Shown: positions 33,512 to 42,640, numbered from the stretch's first letter. The stretch: 64,000 nt of DNA from Acetobacteraceae bacterium (GCA_003506895.1 DNXO01000020.1:139649-203648), one strand, 5' to 3'. Translations and numbers: made by a program. Notes: a model not told the origin generated them from the letters alone.

Positions 33512-36500
33512 TCATCGGCATCCAGTGCTTCGCCCTCCGCGATCGAACGGGCGATGCGACGCTTTGAATCGTCTAATATCTCCTTGAACAGCCGATAGGC
33601 GGGTGACAGGCGCGAGAGTGTCGCGAGCACAGTGGACGCTTCGTCCTGTGCCTGGACATCGCGTCGCATTGGCTGGCCTGGCGCTCCAGACCAACTGCCT
33701 GACATGGCTGCCGCGCCAAGCTGGTGGATGGCGTCGTTGACCAGCTTGGCTTCGACTGCCTTGCACCGGTTGAGATAACGCTCGACAAAGTCACGATGCT
33801 CGAAAACGAAGCGATGGTTGCTCTTTCGCAGGAGACAGCCGATCCACCGAAGATCCTCGGCCATCGCCCGATCAAGCATCGTGTCGAGAAAATCGACCAC
33901 GGGCTTGCTATTGAGCTTGAACATCACCGCGAAGACTTCGCCGATCTCATAGCGCGCCAAGCTGGATACGCCGTCGTGCTGCCTTAGCCAAACCCAGGTA
34001 AGCTCAAGAATTTCGCTCACGGCGGGCGACTCCTGGAGGGCAAGGTGGCCACGCCGATGCGGGTAACTAACGGCGCGAAAGTCCGCAGGCGCCCTCTCGC
34101 TGATGCCTAGATCAGCGCGGGCAAGCAAGCACTGCGCCAACAGAACCCCATGCCGCTTGGCAAGGGAGGTTAGCATTTCGCCTACCCAATGTCCTTCTAT
34201 ACGCGGCAGCGTCATCATCCGGTCGAGAAAGATGCGGGCATCCTCCTCGCGCAGAAGGTCAAGCAATTCCGACCGCCGAAGACAGAACAGCATACAGATA
34301 TCCTGGAACAGATCAGGCGCTCGGTCGAACGCGACGACCAGTGCAAACGCGATCGTCGTCCGACCGTCCAGGTCCCGCCATGTTTGGAGCGCTTTGATCG
34401 CGCTCCGGGCGACGGCTGGATCCTGTGAGGCGAGTGCTTCGCGCAGCAACTCGGTATCGGCCGCAGACGGTTCGCGCGTGAGGCCGATTAAGCCGCGCGC
34501 GCATCCCGAGCGAATCATCGGCTCGGTCGATGCTAGCATTCGGGCGATCAAGGCGCGCCCCTCCTCCGGGCGACACTCCAGGAGCGTTCCAATCGCGATG
34601 CCCAGATAGTCGCGCGGGCGCGAATCCTGTTCAGTGAGTGAGCGGTTGACGATCTCGCGGCAAAAGGTGAAATCAGCAGCGATCAGCTTCTCAACAATTT
34701 GATGACCGGGAAATGAGGACATGCCGGCCGCCTCAACCGTTTGGCGATGCGCGAGAAATGCATCGCATAGCTTGCCCCGATCCGGAAATGCCGCGAGCAG
34801 TTCAGCGACGAAGCCGCCTACCCATTCATGGTTGTCTTTCCAATCAGTATACCGCACTTGGCCAACGAACGCATAATCGGCGCCTTCCGCGAGCGCCGCC
34901 CGGAAGCGGAAGTCGAGGCCCTGCGGGAGGCCGGCTAAGATACCGCGCACCTGTGCACCAAGCGCGCCGTCATCGAATCGGGCGTACCAGCCTAGCGACT
35001 TCGCCAAGCCGATCACCGTCGTCGGGACGAGTGTGCCGCCTTTGATCAGCGCCCCGACCCTTCCGATCGTCTGGCTGAACTCCGCCTTATAGTCGCGCAG
35101 CAACTCGTCGGGCGCTACGTCGCCGAGCAACCCGTGCGGTGGACTAACTGCATCGTTGAGAAGGAGCGCCGCCCGATAAGCGATCAGAGGGGTCTTGGCC
35201 TCAAGCTGCGCGATGATCCGATCGATCAGGCGCGCGCGCAGATGTGCCACCATCCTATAGTCGACGAAAAAGGGCGATATTGAGATTGCGCGCCCGATCG
35301 AGGTGGTCTTCATGCCGTCGCCGCTTAGGAGCGGCGCCAGCACGTCGAACGGTGTGTAGCGGCCACCCCACGCCCCCGGATCTTCAAGGAGCGCGAATCC
35401 AAAGTCGGCAACTTCCTTGATAAAGGCGAGCGGCTTGTGGAGATCATAGCCGATAAGTTCAGTGAGGGTCCGGATCGGATGGCTGGGATTCGGACTTAGG
35501 TCGCGATTATCATTTTGGCCCAGTTCCCAAAGCAGCCGCAGAGAATCATGGCGATGTCCGGGGCTGAACGCGACACGCCGCAGGATCGCGCTGAACTCGC
35601 GGAGCACGCGGCCCCGCTCAATTTGCGCCTGCACAAATTTGAGCGCCTGAGCCGGTTGATAGTAGGCGACTGCCAGGACCGCCTGGATGCGCGGGTCATA
35701 TTCATGTTCAATGCCGCGCAGCGTCCGCCATATCGGCTCGAGGAGATCGCTCTCTGAAGGGTCCCCTTCCATCAGTCGCCAGTCCAAGCGGCCGAGATTG
35801 ACCAATACCTGGGTCAGGCGATTAGCTTCGACTGCATCGGCTACAGCCAAAGCGACAGACGTAAGACGCCCGTCAGCGCCGATGCAGCTTTCTTCGATCA
35901 GAAAGTCACCAAGCAGGTCCGGCATTAGGCGGTAGAGTTGCCCACGTTTGTATATCACACCTCCGTCGACGAGCATCTTCAGTGCCCGGCTGACGTCGGC
36001 GACGGCAATCCCCGGACGGGTCGCACCTACTAGCTCAGCGATACGGCGATCATCAATATGGAAGGGCTGTATAATCGCCAGTGTCTCAAGTACAGCCCGC
36101 AGCAATGCTGTGTCGGCGGGCGTGCCAAGATGACCGGTGATAACGCGAGTGAAACGTGACAGGATAATCTGCCGCAATTCGCGCTCGCCGCGCGCCAACT
36201 CGGGGATGATACCTTCGCGGACGACGACTCGGGCCGCCATCGCCGCCACCAGCGGACTGTCGCTGGCGATGGCAAGAATTGCGTCCGCCCATTCAGGGTC
36301 TCCGCCGAACTCTTCCAGTACTTCGACGACGAGGGCTTGGAGCGCTTGCTTCTCAAGACGTTCAAGCCGCACTGTGGAAGGATCGACGATGCTATAAAGC
36401 GCAAGCTCGTTGCGGATGCGCTGCTCGGCATAAGGGCGCGCCGCGATCAGCAGGCGGGTCCTGTGGCGCTGATCTACAGCATATTCGGTCAGCAGTTTCA

Positions 36501-37539
36501 GACCTTCGCGATCATGGGCGTCGTCGACGACCAGGATCTTGCGGCCAGTACCTAGCGCCTCAAGGCTAACGGCATCGGGCTCCTGCGACGCGGAGAGAAA
36601 GCGGATCGCCGTCCCCTTGTTCTTGGCTGCGAAACGCTGAATCCCCTCCTTGAGGATGCGGGTCTTGCCGATACCACCGGGCCCGACGAGCAGCGTGAAC
36701 GGCATATCATCCCGCCCGAGCGCTTCGACTAGCGCGACTATCTCTCCGTCACGTCCAACAAGCGACCAGTCGTGACTAAAGACCGCGCCCCGCCCTTTGA
36801 ACGGCGCGAAATAGTCCTCGGGTGTGAGCCAGGGCCCCGGTTCGCTTCGGCCGAGAAGGGCCATCCGCTGTCCGCGGAAATAAATATCGACCAAGCGCTC
36901 CTGGCTCTCAAAGGGAAGCGAGCGAATTTTACGCGTCAGGTCCTGCTTGTCCCAAAGCGTCCAGTTGCGGTGGGCTTCGACCGCCTCGACCGCACCGGGA
37001 CTTGCGATCTTGCTGAGGACTAAGAACGCGCGCTCCGCGTCGATGCAGTGATAGGCAATCGCTTTGTCAATCTCCGCCTTTCCGAAGCGCTCGACCCGCT
37101 TGCACTGAAAGCTCCATCTACGCCCGTCGGGAAATTGCGCAACGACGTCGGTGCCCTCCTGCTTGTGCCCGCGGCTCCCCTGAACCCTTACATCTGCGGT
37201 CGGCTGTAGCGCCTGGACGACATCGGCGACGAACTGCTCGAAGGTCGCCGGGTCAAGCGCGTCCACCGGAAATTGCGTCGAGAGACTGGCGCTGACCGGG
37301 TTGCCGTAGCCGGCGAGCTGCATGAGCGTTGCGACATCAACGTCTATTAGGGCGGCGAGCGCCGGAATCTGCGCAACCGTCGGCCGGTGCGTCCCTGCTT
37401 CCCAGCGGCTAACCGCCTGCTGCTTGAAGCCGAGTTCGGCTGCGAAAGCCGCCTGGGTCACGCCGAGCACGATGCGTCCCTCGACGATCTTCGCGGCGAG
37501 AGGGGCGTAATTCTGTCGGATTTCATTGGACTTCACCAT
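33508..37539 (-). CDS. XRE-HTH / Mrr-like nuclease / STAND-type NTPase fusion (putative defence protein)
   Basis: A 1343-residue protein. Residues ~17-72 form an XRE-type helix-turn-helix (TQAAFAAELGFKQQAVSRWEAG). Residues ~95-205 look like an Mrr-type PD-(D/E)xK nuclease: D131 in EGTDVV and Q145-C-K147 in FQCKR. Residues ~262-400 form a P-loop NTPase: Walker A GPGGIGKT (286-293), Walker B ILVVDDAH (D339, D340), a sensor-like AARP. A winged-helix segment follows (to PDLLGDFLIEE), then ~700 residues of helical repeats suitable for sensing. ATG 37539 lies just inside a 19-bp palindrome. The layout suggests an Avs/STAND-like sensor with a DNA-cutting effector; defence function is inferred. Confidence 0.85.
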   Translation of the reverse strand: MVKSNEIRQNYAPLAAKIVEGRIVLGVTQAAFAAELGFKQQAVSRWEAGTHRPTVAQIPALAALIDVDVATLMQLAGYGNPVSASLSTQFPVDALDPATFEQFVADVVQALQPTADVRVQGSRGHKQEGTDVVAQFPDGRRWSFQCKRVERFGKAEIDKAIAYHCIDAERAFLVLSKIASPGAVEAVEAHRNWTLWDKQDLTRKIRSLPFESQERLVDIYFRGQRMALLGRSEPGPWLTPEDYFAPFKGRGAVFSHDWSLVGRDGEIVALVEALGRDDMPFTLLVGPGGIGKTRILKEGIQRFAAKNKGTAIRFLSASQEPDAVSLEALGTGRKILVVDDAHDREGLKLLTEYAVDQRHRTRLLIAARPYAEQRIRNELALYSIVDPSTVRLERLEKQALQALVVEVLEEFGGDPEWADAILAIASDSPLVAAMAARVVVREGIIPELARGERELRQIILSRFTRVITGHLGTPADTALLRAVLETLAIIQPFHIDDRRIAELVGATRPGIAVADVSRALKMLVDGGVIYKRGQLYRLMPDLLGDFLIEESCIGADGRLTSVALAVADAVEANRLTQVLVNLGRLDWRLMEGDPSESDLLEPIWRTLRGIEHEYDPRIQAVLAVAYYQPAQALKFVQAQIERGRVLREFSAILRRVAFSPGHRHDSLRLLWELGQNDNRDLSPNPSHPIRTLTELIGYDLHKPLAFIKEVADFGFALLEDPGAWGGRYTPFDVLAPLLSGDGMKTTSIGRAISISPFFVDYRMVAHLRARLIDRIIAQLEAKTPLIAYRAALLLNDAVSPPHGLLGDVAPDELLRDYKAEFSQTIGRVGALIKGGTLVPTTVIGLAKSLGWYARFDDGALGAQVRGILAGLPQGLDFRFRAALAEGADYAFVGQVRYTDWKDNHEWVGGFVAELLAAFPDRGKLCDAFLAHRQTVEAAGMSSFPGHQIVEKLIAADFTFCREIVNRSLTEQDSRPRDYLGIAIGTLLECRPEEGRALIARMLASTEPMIRSGCARGLIGLTREPSAADTELLREALASQDPAVARSAIKALQTWRDLDGRTTIAFALVVAFDRAPDLFQDICMLFCLRRSELLDLLREEDARIFLDRMMTLPRIEGHWVGEMLTSLAKRHGVLLAQCLLARADLGISERAPADFRAVSYPHRRGHLALQESPAVSEILELTWVWLRQHDGVSSLARYEIGEVFAVMFKLNSKPVVDFLDTMLDRAMAEDLRWIGCLLRKSNHRFVFEHRDFVERYLNRCKAVEAKLVNDAIHQLGAAAMSGSWSGAPGQPMRRDVQAQDEASTVLATLSRLSPAYRLFKEILDDSKRRIARSIAEGEALDADE

Positions 37540-37540
37540 T

Positions 37541-37591
37541 CGCACACATTAAATGAGTTCGATTAGTTATTCAACTCATAAAATGTGTGCG
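37541..37591. promoter_or_regulatory. 19-bp imperfect palindrome over the defence-operon promoter (putative XRE operator)
   Basis: CGCACACATTAAATGAGTT (37541-37559) and AACTCATAAAATGTGTGCG (37573-37591) are inverted repeats matching at 17 of 19 positions, with a 13-base spacer. The element ends one base before the ATG of the XRE-nuclease-STAND gene. Within it, on the minus strand, TTGAAT and TTTAAT are 15 bases apart as possible -35 and -10 hexamers. Transcription would then start almost at the ATG, giving a near-leaderless message. Binding by the protein's own HTH would give autorepression. Confidence 0.7.
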
Positions 37592-37693
37592 GTAATGCCG
37601 CAGCGTATAACCGAGGGCAGAAGCTTATCATAAGAAGGGCAGAAATGGCTCCCCGCTCGCCTACCATCACACGGGACATTCTCTGTTTCGGCG

Positions 37694-37714
37694 CGGTTCT
37701 CGTCGCGAGAACCG
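37694..37714. terminator. Perfect 9-bp hairpin between the broken ClC gene and the defence operon
   Basis: CGGTTCTCG (37694-37702) and CGAGAACCG (37706-37714) form a tight stem with a TCG loop, 22 bases past the ClC reading-frame end on the minus strand. It could end the ClC transcript before it enters the defence operon. No T-run follows. Confidence 0.35.
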
Positions 37715-37735
37715 ACCTCCACGCCATTCTCTCCC

Positions 37736-38518
37736 CTACAACCCGCCCTGGCGTTCCTGCTGTCGCTCCCGCACCTGGTCGTCGGTCAGGCGGGCGTCGT
37801 AGATCGACCTTGGCTCGATCGTGCGGGCGATCAGCGTCGCGGTCACCACGATGATCAGCAGCGGCAGGATCGCGGCCCGGGCGTAGCCTGTCAGCTCCAT
37901 CATCAGCACCACCGCCGAGATCGGGCCTTGGGTAGACGCAGCCAGCATCGCGCCGGCTCCCAGCAGGGCGAACAGCCCGGGCGGGATGCCGGGAAAAACC
38001 CACGCCCACGGCAAACCCAGCGTGCCGCCCAGCAGCGCCTCCAGCGCCAGACTGGGTGTGAACAGCCCGCCCGGCGCGCCGCTGCCCAGGCACATCACCG
38101 TCGCCGCCGGGCGCAGGAACGCCAGCGCCAGCAGCAGGGGCACCGAAACCTGTCCGGTGAAGGACAGCTCGGCGATATCGCGTCCGTTGCCCAGCAATTG
38201 AGGCAACGGGATGGACGCCGCCCCCAGGATCGTCAGGGCAACCAAGGGCGCCAGCAGCCGCCGCCAGCCGCTGGGTTTGTGCCGGTCGGCCCAGGCCACC
38301 GAACGGACATAGACGACCGAGACCAGGCCGATCGCCATTCCGGCCGGCGAGGCCCGGGCGGCGCTGGAAATGCCTCCGTGAAAGGCCGGTATGTCGGCGT
38401 GTCGGGCAGGAATTCCCAGGACACCCCGGCGGCGGTTAGCGCCGTCAGCAGCGCCGGTCAGGACGATCGCGAACCAGAACCCCGCTGCGGTGCGCCGAAC
38501 GAGGATGGGCGGGATCAT
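37736..38518 (-). pseudogene. ClC-type chloride channel gene, internally deleted and frameshifted
   Basis: The 3' half encodes a good ClC C-terminal half (PLPQLLGNGRD, then CLGSGAPGGLFTPSLALEALLGG with the GxFxP anion motif). The 5' end encodes a ClC-like start (RRTAAGFWFAIVLTG). Between them about 170 codons of the family are missing, including the GREGP motif. The remaining middle (EFLPDTPTYRPFTEAF) lies in a different frame from both ends. A 260-residue open frame happens to span the locus but reads nonsense in the middle. It is therefore most likely a dead gene; full-length proteins are about 430 residues. Confidence 0.7.
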
Positions 38519-38558
38519 GGCGGGTGTCTCCTGGGCGTGGGGCTGCTATAGCCCGCGG

Positions 38559-39737
38559 ATGTCTGAAACCCCCTATTCCTATGACGTGATCATTCTGGGC
38601 GCCGGCGCGGCCGGGTTGATGTGTGCGATCCGCGCGGGCCAGCGCGGGCGGCGCGTGTTGGTGCTGGATCACGCGCCCCAGGCCGGGGTGAAGATCCTGA
38701 TCAGCGGGGGAGGGCGGTGCAATTTCACCAACCTCGGCACCGTCCCGGATCGCTTCCTGTCGGAGAACCCGCATTTCTGCCGATCGGCGTTAAGCCGCTA
38801 TAAGCCTGCGGATTTTGTCGCCCTGGTGCAAAGGCACGGCATCGCCTTCCACGAAAAGACCCTCGGGCAACTGTTCTGCGACGGATCCGCTCGGGATATC
38901 GTCGCCATGCTGCTGGCGGAGTGCGCGGCGGTGAGGGTGGATGTGCGGGTGAAGCACCGGATCCTGAATGTCAGCCGGCCGTCGGCGTTTCGGGTGGAGA
39001 CGGACCAGGGGGCGTTCTCGGCCGACAGCCTTGTGGTGGCGACCGGCGGCATGTCGATCCCCAAAATGGGGTCCACTGGTTTCGCCTACGAACTCGCTCG
39101 GCAGTTCGGGTTGCGGTTGACCTCGGTTCGGCCGGGGCTGGTGCCGCTGACGTTCGGCGACGGGCTGCTGGAGATGATGTCGGGGTTGAGCGGGGTGTCG
39201 CTGGATAGTGCGGTATCAATCGGCAAGAGGTCGTTTCGCGAGGCGCTGCTGTTCACCCATCGCGGCCTTTCCGGTCCGGCGGTGCTACAGATTTCCTCAT
39301 ACTGGCGGCAGGGGGCGATCTCGCTGAACCTGCTGCCGGGCAGGGACGCGGGGGCATTTCTGCTGGAACGGAAGCAGGCGCGTCCGAAGGCCGGTCTCGC
39401 CAGCGTGCTGGCGGAGGTACTGCCGGCGCGGCTGGCCGCGGTTCTGGCCGGTTCGGTCGAGGCGCGGATGGCGGACGTGCCGAACCGGGTGCTGGCGGCG
39501 TTGGCCGAACGGTTGTCCGGGTGGGCGGTGGAACCGAACGGGACCGAGGGGTTCGCCAAGGCCGAAGTGACCCTCGGCGGGGTCGATACGCGCGATCTGT
39601 CGTCCAGGACGATGGCCGCGAACGACGTGCCGGGCTTGTTCGTTATCGGCGAGGCCGTGGATGTGACCGGTTGGCTCGGGGGATATAACTTCCAGTGGGC
39701 CTGGGCCAGCGGATGGTGCGCGGGGGAGGCGGTTTAA
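38559..39737 (+). CDS. BaiN/YhiN-type FAD-dependent oxidoreductase (HI0933 family)
   Basis: A 392-residue flavoprotein. FAD-binding GAGAAGLMCA is at the N-terminus, followed by the family motif KILISGGGRCNFTN, ATGGMSIPKMGSTG in the middle and GEAVDVTGWLGGYNFQWAWASG at the C-terminus. The start ATG 38559 opens the Rossmann fold; an upstream in-frame reading to 38391 is antisense to the ClC gene. Family members are often annotated as aminoacetone oxidase or BaiN, but substrates are poorly known. Divergent from the broken ClC gene. Confidence 0.9.
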   Translation: MSETPYSYDVIILGAGAAGLMCAIRAGQRGRRVLVLDHAPQAGVKILISGGGRCNFTNLGTVPDRFLSENPHFCRSALSRYKPADFVALVQRHGIAFHEKTLGQLFCDGSARDIVAMLLAECAAVRVDVRVKHRILNVSRPSAFRVETDQGAFSADSLVVATGGMSIPKMGSTGFAYELARQFGLRLTSVRPGLVPLTFGDGLLEMMSGLSGVSLDSAVSIGKRSFREALLFTHRGLSGPAVLQISSYWRQGAISLNLLPGRDAGAFLLERKQARPKAGLASVLAEVLPARLAAVLAGSVEARMADVPNRVLAALAERLSGWAVEPNGTEGFAKAEVTLGGVDTRDLSSRTMAANDVPGLFVIGEAVDVTGWLGGYNFQWAWASGWCAGEAV

Positions 39738-40125
39738 GCGCGGCAACGCCCTTTTGCATCCGGGGGCAACGTGGCCTCCTCGCAGGCCGAAATGTCGATA
39801 TTTCTAAATTGCTTGGATCGAAAATCCACAAGGGAAGGAATCGGATTCACGATCATCGGCCGCCCACGGAGGGCGACACTGTATGCATTCCACGTATTTC
39901 TTATTATACCACGCGGTGAATTGACAAAATATCCCAAAAAATTTGTATTTATTAGAAATAAAATCCAATATTATGGGAAATATTGCGCCTATATAGAAGA
40001 ATACCCTAAAACTCCCTCGGTCCGTCTTTTTGGGGTGTCATATCAGAACCATGTTGATCGAAGTGCGTATGGTGCGACCCGCGTCCCCTGCCTCGGATTG
40101 CGGTCTCTTGGATAGCGCTCCGTCA
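39738..40125. other. AT-rich intergenic stretch upstream of the outer-membrane protein gene
   Basis: From about 39790 to 40050 the sequence is much richer in A and T than any other part of the window (for example 39927-39990). No gene is supported. It contains a candidate promoter (39921-39949) and a 7-bp inverted repeat CAATATT/AATATTG at 39966-39985. This may be a regulatory region, an H-NS/MucR-type target or a trace of foreign DNA. Confidence 0.45.
39921..39949 (+). promoter_or_regulatory. Candidate sigma70 promoter for the outer-membrane protein gene
   Basis: A perfect TTGACA at 39921-39926 and TGTATT at 39944-39949 are 17 bases apart within AT-rich DNA, about 175 bases before ATG 40126. 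The -10 hexamer is imperfect. Confidence 0.45.
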
Positions 40126-41103
40126 ATGGGCCTTGCCGTTCTGCTCGGCCTGGCGGTGCTGGGCGGCATGGCGCCGCGGCTTGCTTGGGCATCGGACGGG
40201 CTGGATCTGACCCTGCCGCCGTCAGGCCTTCCCAGCCAGACAAACCCCGCCGTGAAAACGGACCTGGTAGCTGACGCCGGACGCGACGATGGGTTCGTTG
40301 CCAAATGGCGGGCCTGGGTAGCCCAGGCGCGGGCAACGCAGCCGACCTGGAGCAGTCCGTTGGTCACCACCACCGGAATGCTGGAACAACGGCTTCGCTT
40401 CGACGTTGATCGGCTGCATTCGGGCAACGGCACCGACACCACGGAGCTCGACGGTGGCAAGGGCCTGGACTTGATCGTGAACGAAACAACCGAGATCCGG
40501 TTCGCCGCGGCACCCTACTACATTCGCTCCGGCGTATCCGGCACCGGGCGGACCCAGAAAGGCGCGATCGAGCCGCTGGCCGGGTTCAACGATTGGCCCT
40601 TTCTGCGGGTCGAAGAGCGGCTCTTCAGCAGCTCGGCGAGCGAAGGCAATTACGTGGTCTCCGCGCTGTTGCAAGTCCAGGCACCGTCGGGAATCGAACG
40701 GCTGACCAGCAACGCGTGGCAATACCTGCCAACATTGGCGTTCGGGAAGGGCTGGGGGAAGTTCGATATTCAGGGCACCGTCGGAGGCGTCATCCCAGCG
40801 TCCCGTGCCGATGTGATCGGCTACCAGGTCCAGACCAACATTGCCTTCCAATACCATGTGCAGGAGGTGCTCTGGCCGGAGCTGGAGGTGAACTGGACCT
40901 ATTATGCGAACGGCCAACGCGGCGGATTAAATCAGGTCTATTTGACCCCGGGCCTGGTGGTCGGACGCTTTGTGCTCCCCGACGGCCTGAAATTCACGTT
41001 CGGGGTGGGCTACCAGGCCGCGATCACCCCAACCTATATTCCGAAGCCGCAGACGCCCGCCTATAACCACGCTTGGCTGTTCACCACGCGGCTGAATTTC
41101 TAG
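40126..41103 (+). CDS. Outer-membrane beta-barrel protein (transporter-like)
   Basis: About 325 residues. The signal MGLAVLLGLAVLGGMAPRLAWA is cleaved before SDGLDL. The mature part has repeated alternating aromatic/hydrophobic strands (TEIRFAAAPYYIRSG, YLPTLAFGKGWGKFDIQGTVGG, LWPELEVNWTYYANG) and ends in ...WLFTTRLNF, with the C-terminal Phe expected of an outer-membrane barrel. It resembles generic MetA/phenol-degradation-type outer-membrane proteins. ATGs at 40051 and 40069 are in frame and would give a longer, less signal-like N-terminus; no start has a clear ribosome site. Confidence 0.75.
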   Translation: MGLAVLLGLAVLGGMAPRLAWASDGLDLTLPPSGLPSQTNPAVKTDLVADAGRDDGFVAKWRAWVAQARATQPTWSSPLVTTTGMLEQRLRFDVDRLHSGNGTDTTELDGGKGLDLIVNETTEIRFAAAPYYIRSGVSGTGRTQKGAIEPLAGFNDWPFLRVEERLFSSSASEGNYVVSALLQVQAPSGIERLTSNAWQYLPTLAFGKGWGKFDIQGTVGGVIPASRADVIGYQVQTNIAFQYHVQEVLWPELEVNWTYYANGQRGGLNQVYLTPGLVVGRFVLPDGLKFTFGVGYQAAITPTYIPKPQTPAYNHAWLFTTRLNF

Positions 41104-41288
41104 CGGGGGACGCATGTCCCGTTGTGGGATCGGCGGACTGGCTGAAAGTCCAGAAGCAGACGGCGCCACGCAGAAAGGCCGGGGATGAACCCGGCCTCCA
41201 TGCAATTTCCGGCGGTTGAGCCGATTGCCGCCCACCCTGGTCACGGCTGCCTTCTATCGGCCGGACCATCAGGCGGAGGACGTTCGGT

Positions 41289-41441
41289 CTAGCGGCTTAA
41301 AGAGCCGGTCTGCTGAACCTTCGTGGCGGCCGCGTCCCCCGCGACGGTGCTGCCGTTGTGGAACTCGGCGGCGTTGGCGATGGGGGCGATCGCGGCCGTC
41401 AGGCTCAGAGCGGCGAAGGCGGCGAGGACTATGTTTTTCAT
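41289..41441 (-). CDS. Small exported peptide
   Basis: A 50-residue protein: signal MKNIVLAAFAALSLTAAIAPIANA, then a 26-residue mature peptide (AEFHNGSTVAGDAAATK...). GGAGAA precedes ATG 41441 at good spacing. A perfect 8-bp inverted repeat lies 78 bases upstream. Such tiny Sec-exported peptides are frequent in this group; the function is unknown. Confidence 0.65.
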   Translation of the reverse strand: MKNIVLAAFAALSLTAAIAPIANAAEFHNGSTVAGDAAATKVQQTGSLSR

Positions 41442-41518
41442 CGGAATTCTCCGTTTCAAGTCGGGCAATGCGTCCGGCTTCGATGGAGGCTTAATTAGGT
41501 CCGTGCAGGGGGGATGAT

Positions 41519-41537
41519 AATGCTGCATTGCAGCATT
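41519..41537. repeat. Perfect inverted repeat upstream of the small exported peptide gene
   Basis: AATGCTGC (41519-41526) and GCAGCATT (41530-41537) flank ATT. It could be an operator for the gene starting at 41441 on the minus strand. The rest of 41442-41744 shows nothing else I can name. Confidence 0.35.
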
Positions 41538-41744
41538 GGATTTATGCACGCATCGCGGAAATAGGGGGCTTGTAGAGCCCTGCTGGAACGTCGTCACAGT
41601 GATTTGGCCCGTCGCGAATTGGCAGGATGCGGTCGTTCTGTGCTTCGGAGGATTGGCGCCGGGGGTGTGACGATCTGTCGCGCGCCATTGCCATCACCGG
41701 CATATCGCTGCACGGAATCGATGGCCAACACGGTACCCGCGAAA

Positions 41745-41819
<75 letters not shown>

Positions 41820-41896
41820 GCCCGGGGGTGACCAAGCGGGGGTCTTCCTAGCCGCCGCTTGATCCCGGTGCAACCCCGAAAACGAGGTGGCGGCCG

Positions 41897-42514
41897 TTAC
41901 TTTGGGGTTGGGATCGTCTCGATCCGCCCGTCAGCGTGAATCACGGTGCTGGTGCCGTTGCCGTTCGGTACAACGATGGACTGGCCACCCCCGCCGGGTG
42001 GATTGATGGTCTGATAGCCTGGGCCGCCACCTGTCGTCACCGCCGGACCTTGCGGGGTTTGAATGATCTGCCCGGTGGCAGGGCGCGCCGGTGGGGCCGC
42101 GGGTGGCGCGGCGTAACTGGACAGCGGCGGCGCCGGATGCGGGGTGGCGAGACCGGTTTCCGCCGGTGGCTGAGGGGAAGAACTGCCCGTGGCGGGGTTT
42201 GGTGACGGCCGGGGTGCGGTGCCGCGGAAAAGCGGTGAACCGGGTACCGGTCCCTCGGGCTGCGGAATCAGGTTTTGATCGCTGACCAGTTCCTTCAGCG
42301 TCGGCGACGGCGGCAGCGGGCCGGGCCAAATGTCGCCAGGCTCTGTCGTCAGAACCGGCTCGGTTGGCTCCTGTCCACGGGCACGTACCAGGTTTTCGCT
42401 GTCGCCGGCTGGCTGATTCGGGTTGAAATCGCCGGTAAAGGACGGATTCCACCACGTGTTGTAGCCGCAGCCGCTGAGAGAAAGCGCCAGGGCGAGCAAG
42501 GCGATACGTCGCAT
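41897..42514 (-). CDS. Pro/Gly-rich lipoprotein
   Basis: A 205-residue exported protein. MRRIALLALALSLSGC is a lipoprotein signal (lipobox LSGC). The mature chain is low-complexity: Pro-rich (about 80-155, many PxP and PAPP) followed by Gly-rich segments (TTGGGPGYQTINPPGGGG) and a short end with SIVVPNGNGTSTVIHADGRIETI. No catalytic motif is seen. A surface or cell-wall-spanning role is plausible. The start begins the signal; a longer frame upstream runs antisense to the Fe-S gene. Confidence 0.72.
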   Translation of the reverse strand: MRRIALLALALSLSGCGYNTWWNPSFTGDFNPNQPAGDSENLVRARGQEPTEPVLTTEPGDIWPGPLPPSPTLKELVSDQNLIPQPEGPVPGSPLFRGTAPRPSPNPATGSSSPQPPAETGLATPHPAPPLSSYAAPPAAPPARPATGQIIQTPQGPAVTTGGGPGYQTINPPGGGGQSIVVPNGNGTSTVIHADGRIETIPTPK

Positions 42515-42640
42515 CGGGGAATGGTATCCAGTCTGAGTTGGTATGCGTTGAGGCCGGCGAAGTTTGGCCGCAGGACGTGCGACACTCAAGGCTGTTATCA
42601 CAGGTCGGTGGCAACAGTCACGATCCGGGCGACGGTCGCG

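Noticed and set aside
37736..38518. A short but intact 260-residue ClC channel
   Set aside because: The middle of the frame does not match the family, while a ClC-like stretch (PDTPTYRP) is in another frame, and the GREGP half is missing.
39771..40115. 114-codon plus-strand frame in the AT-rich stretch
   Set aside because: No ribosome site, mixed unnatural composition, and it overlaps the likely promoter of the outer-membrane protein.
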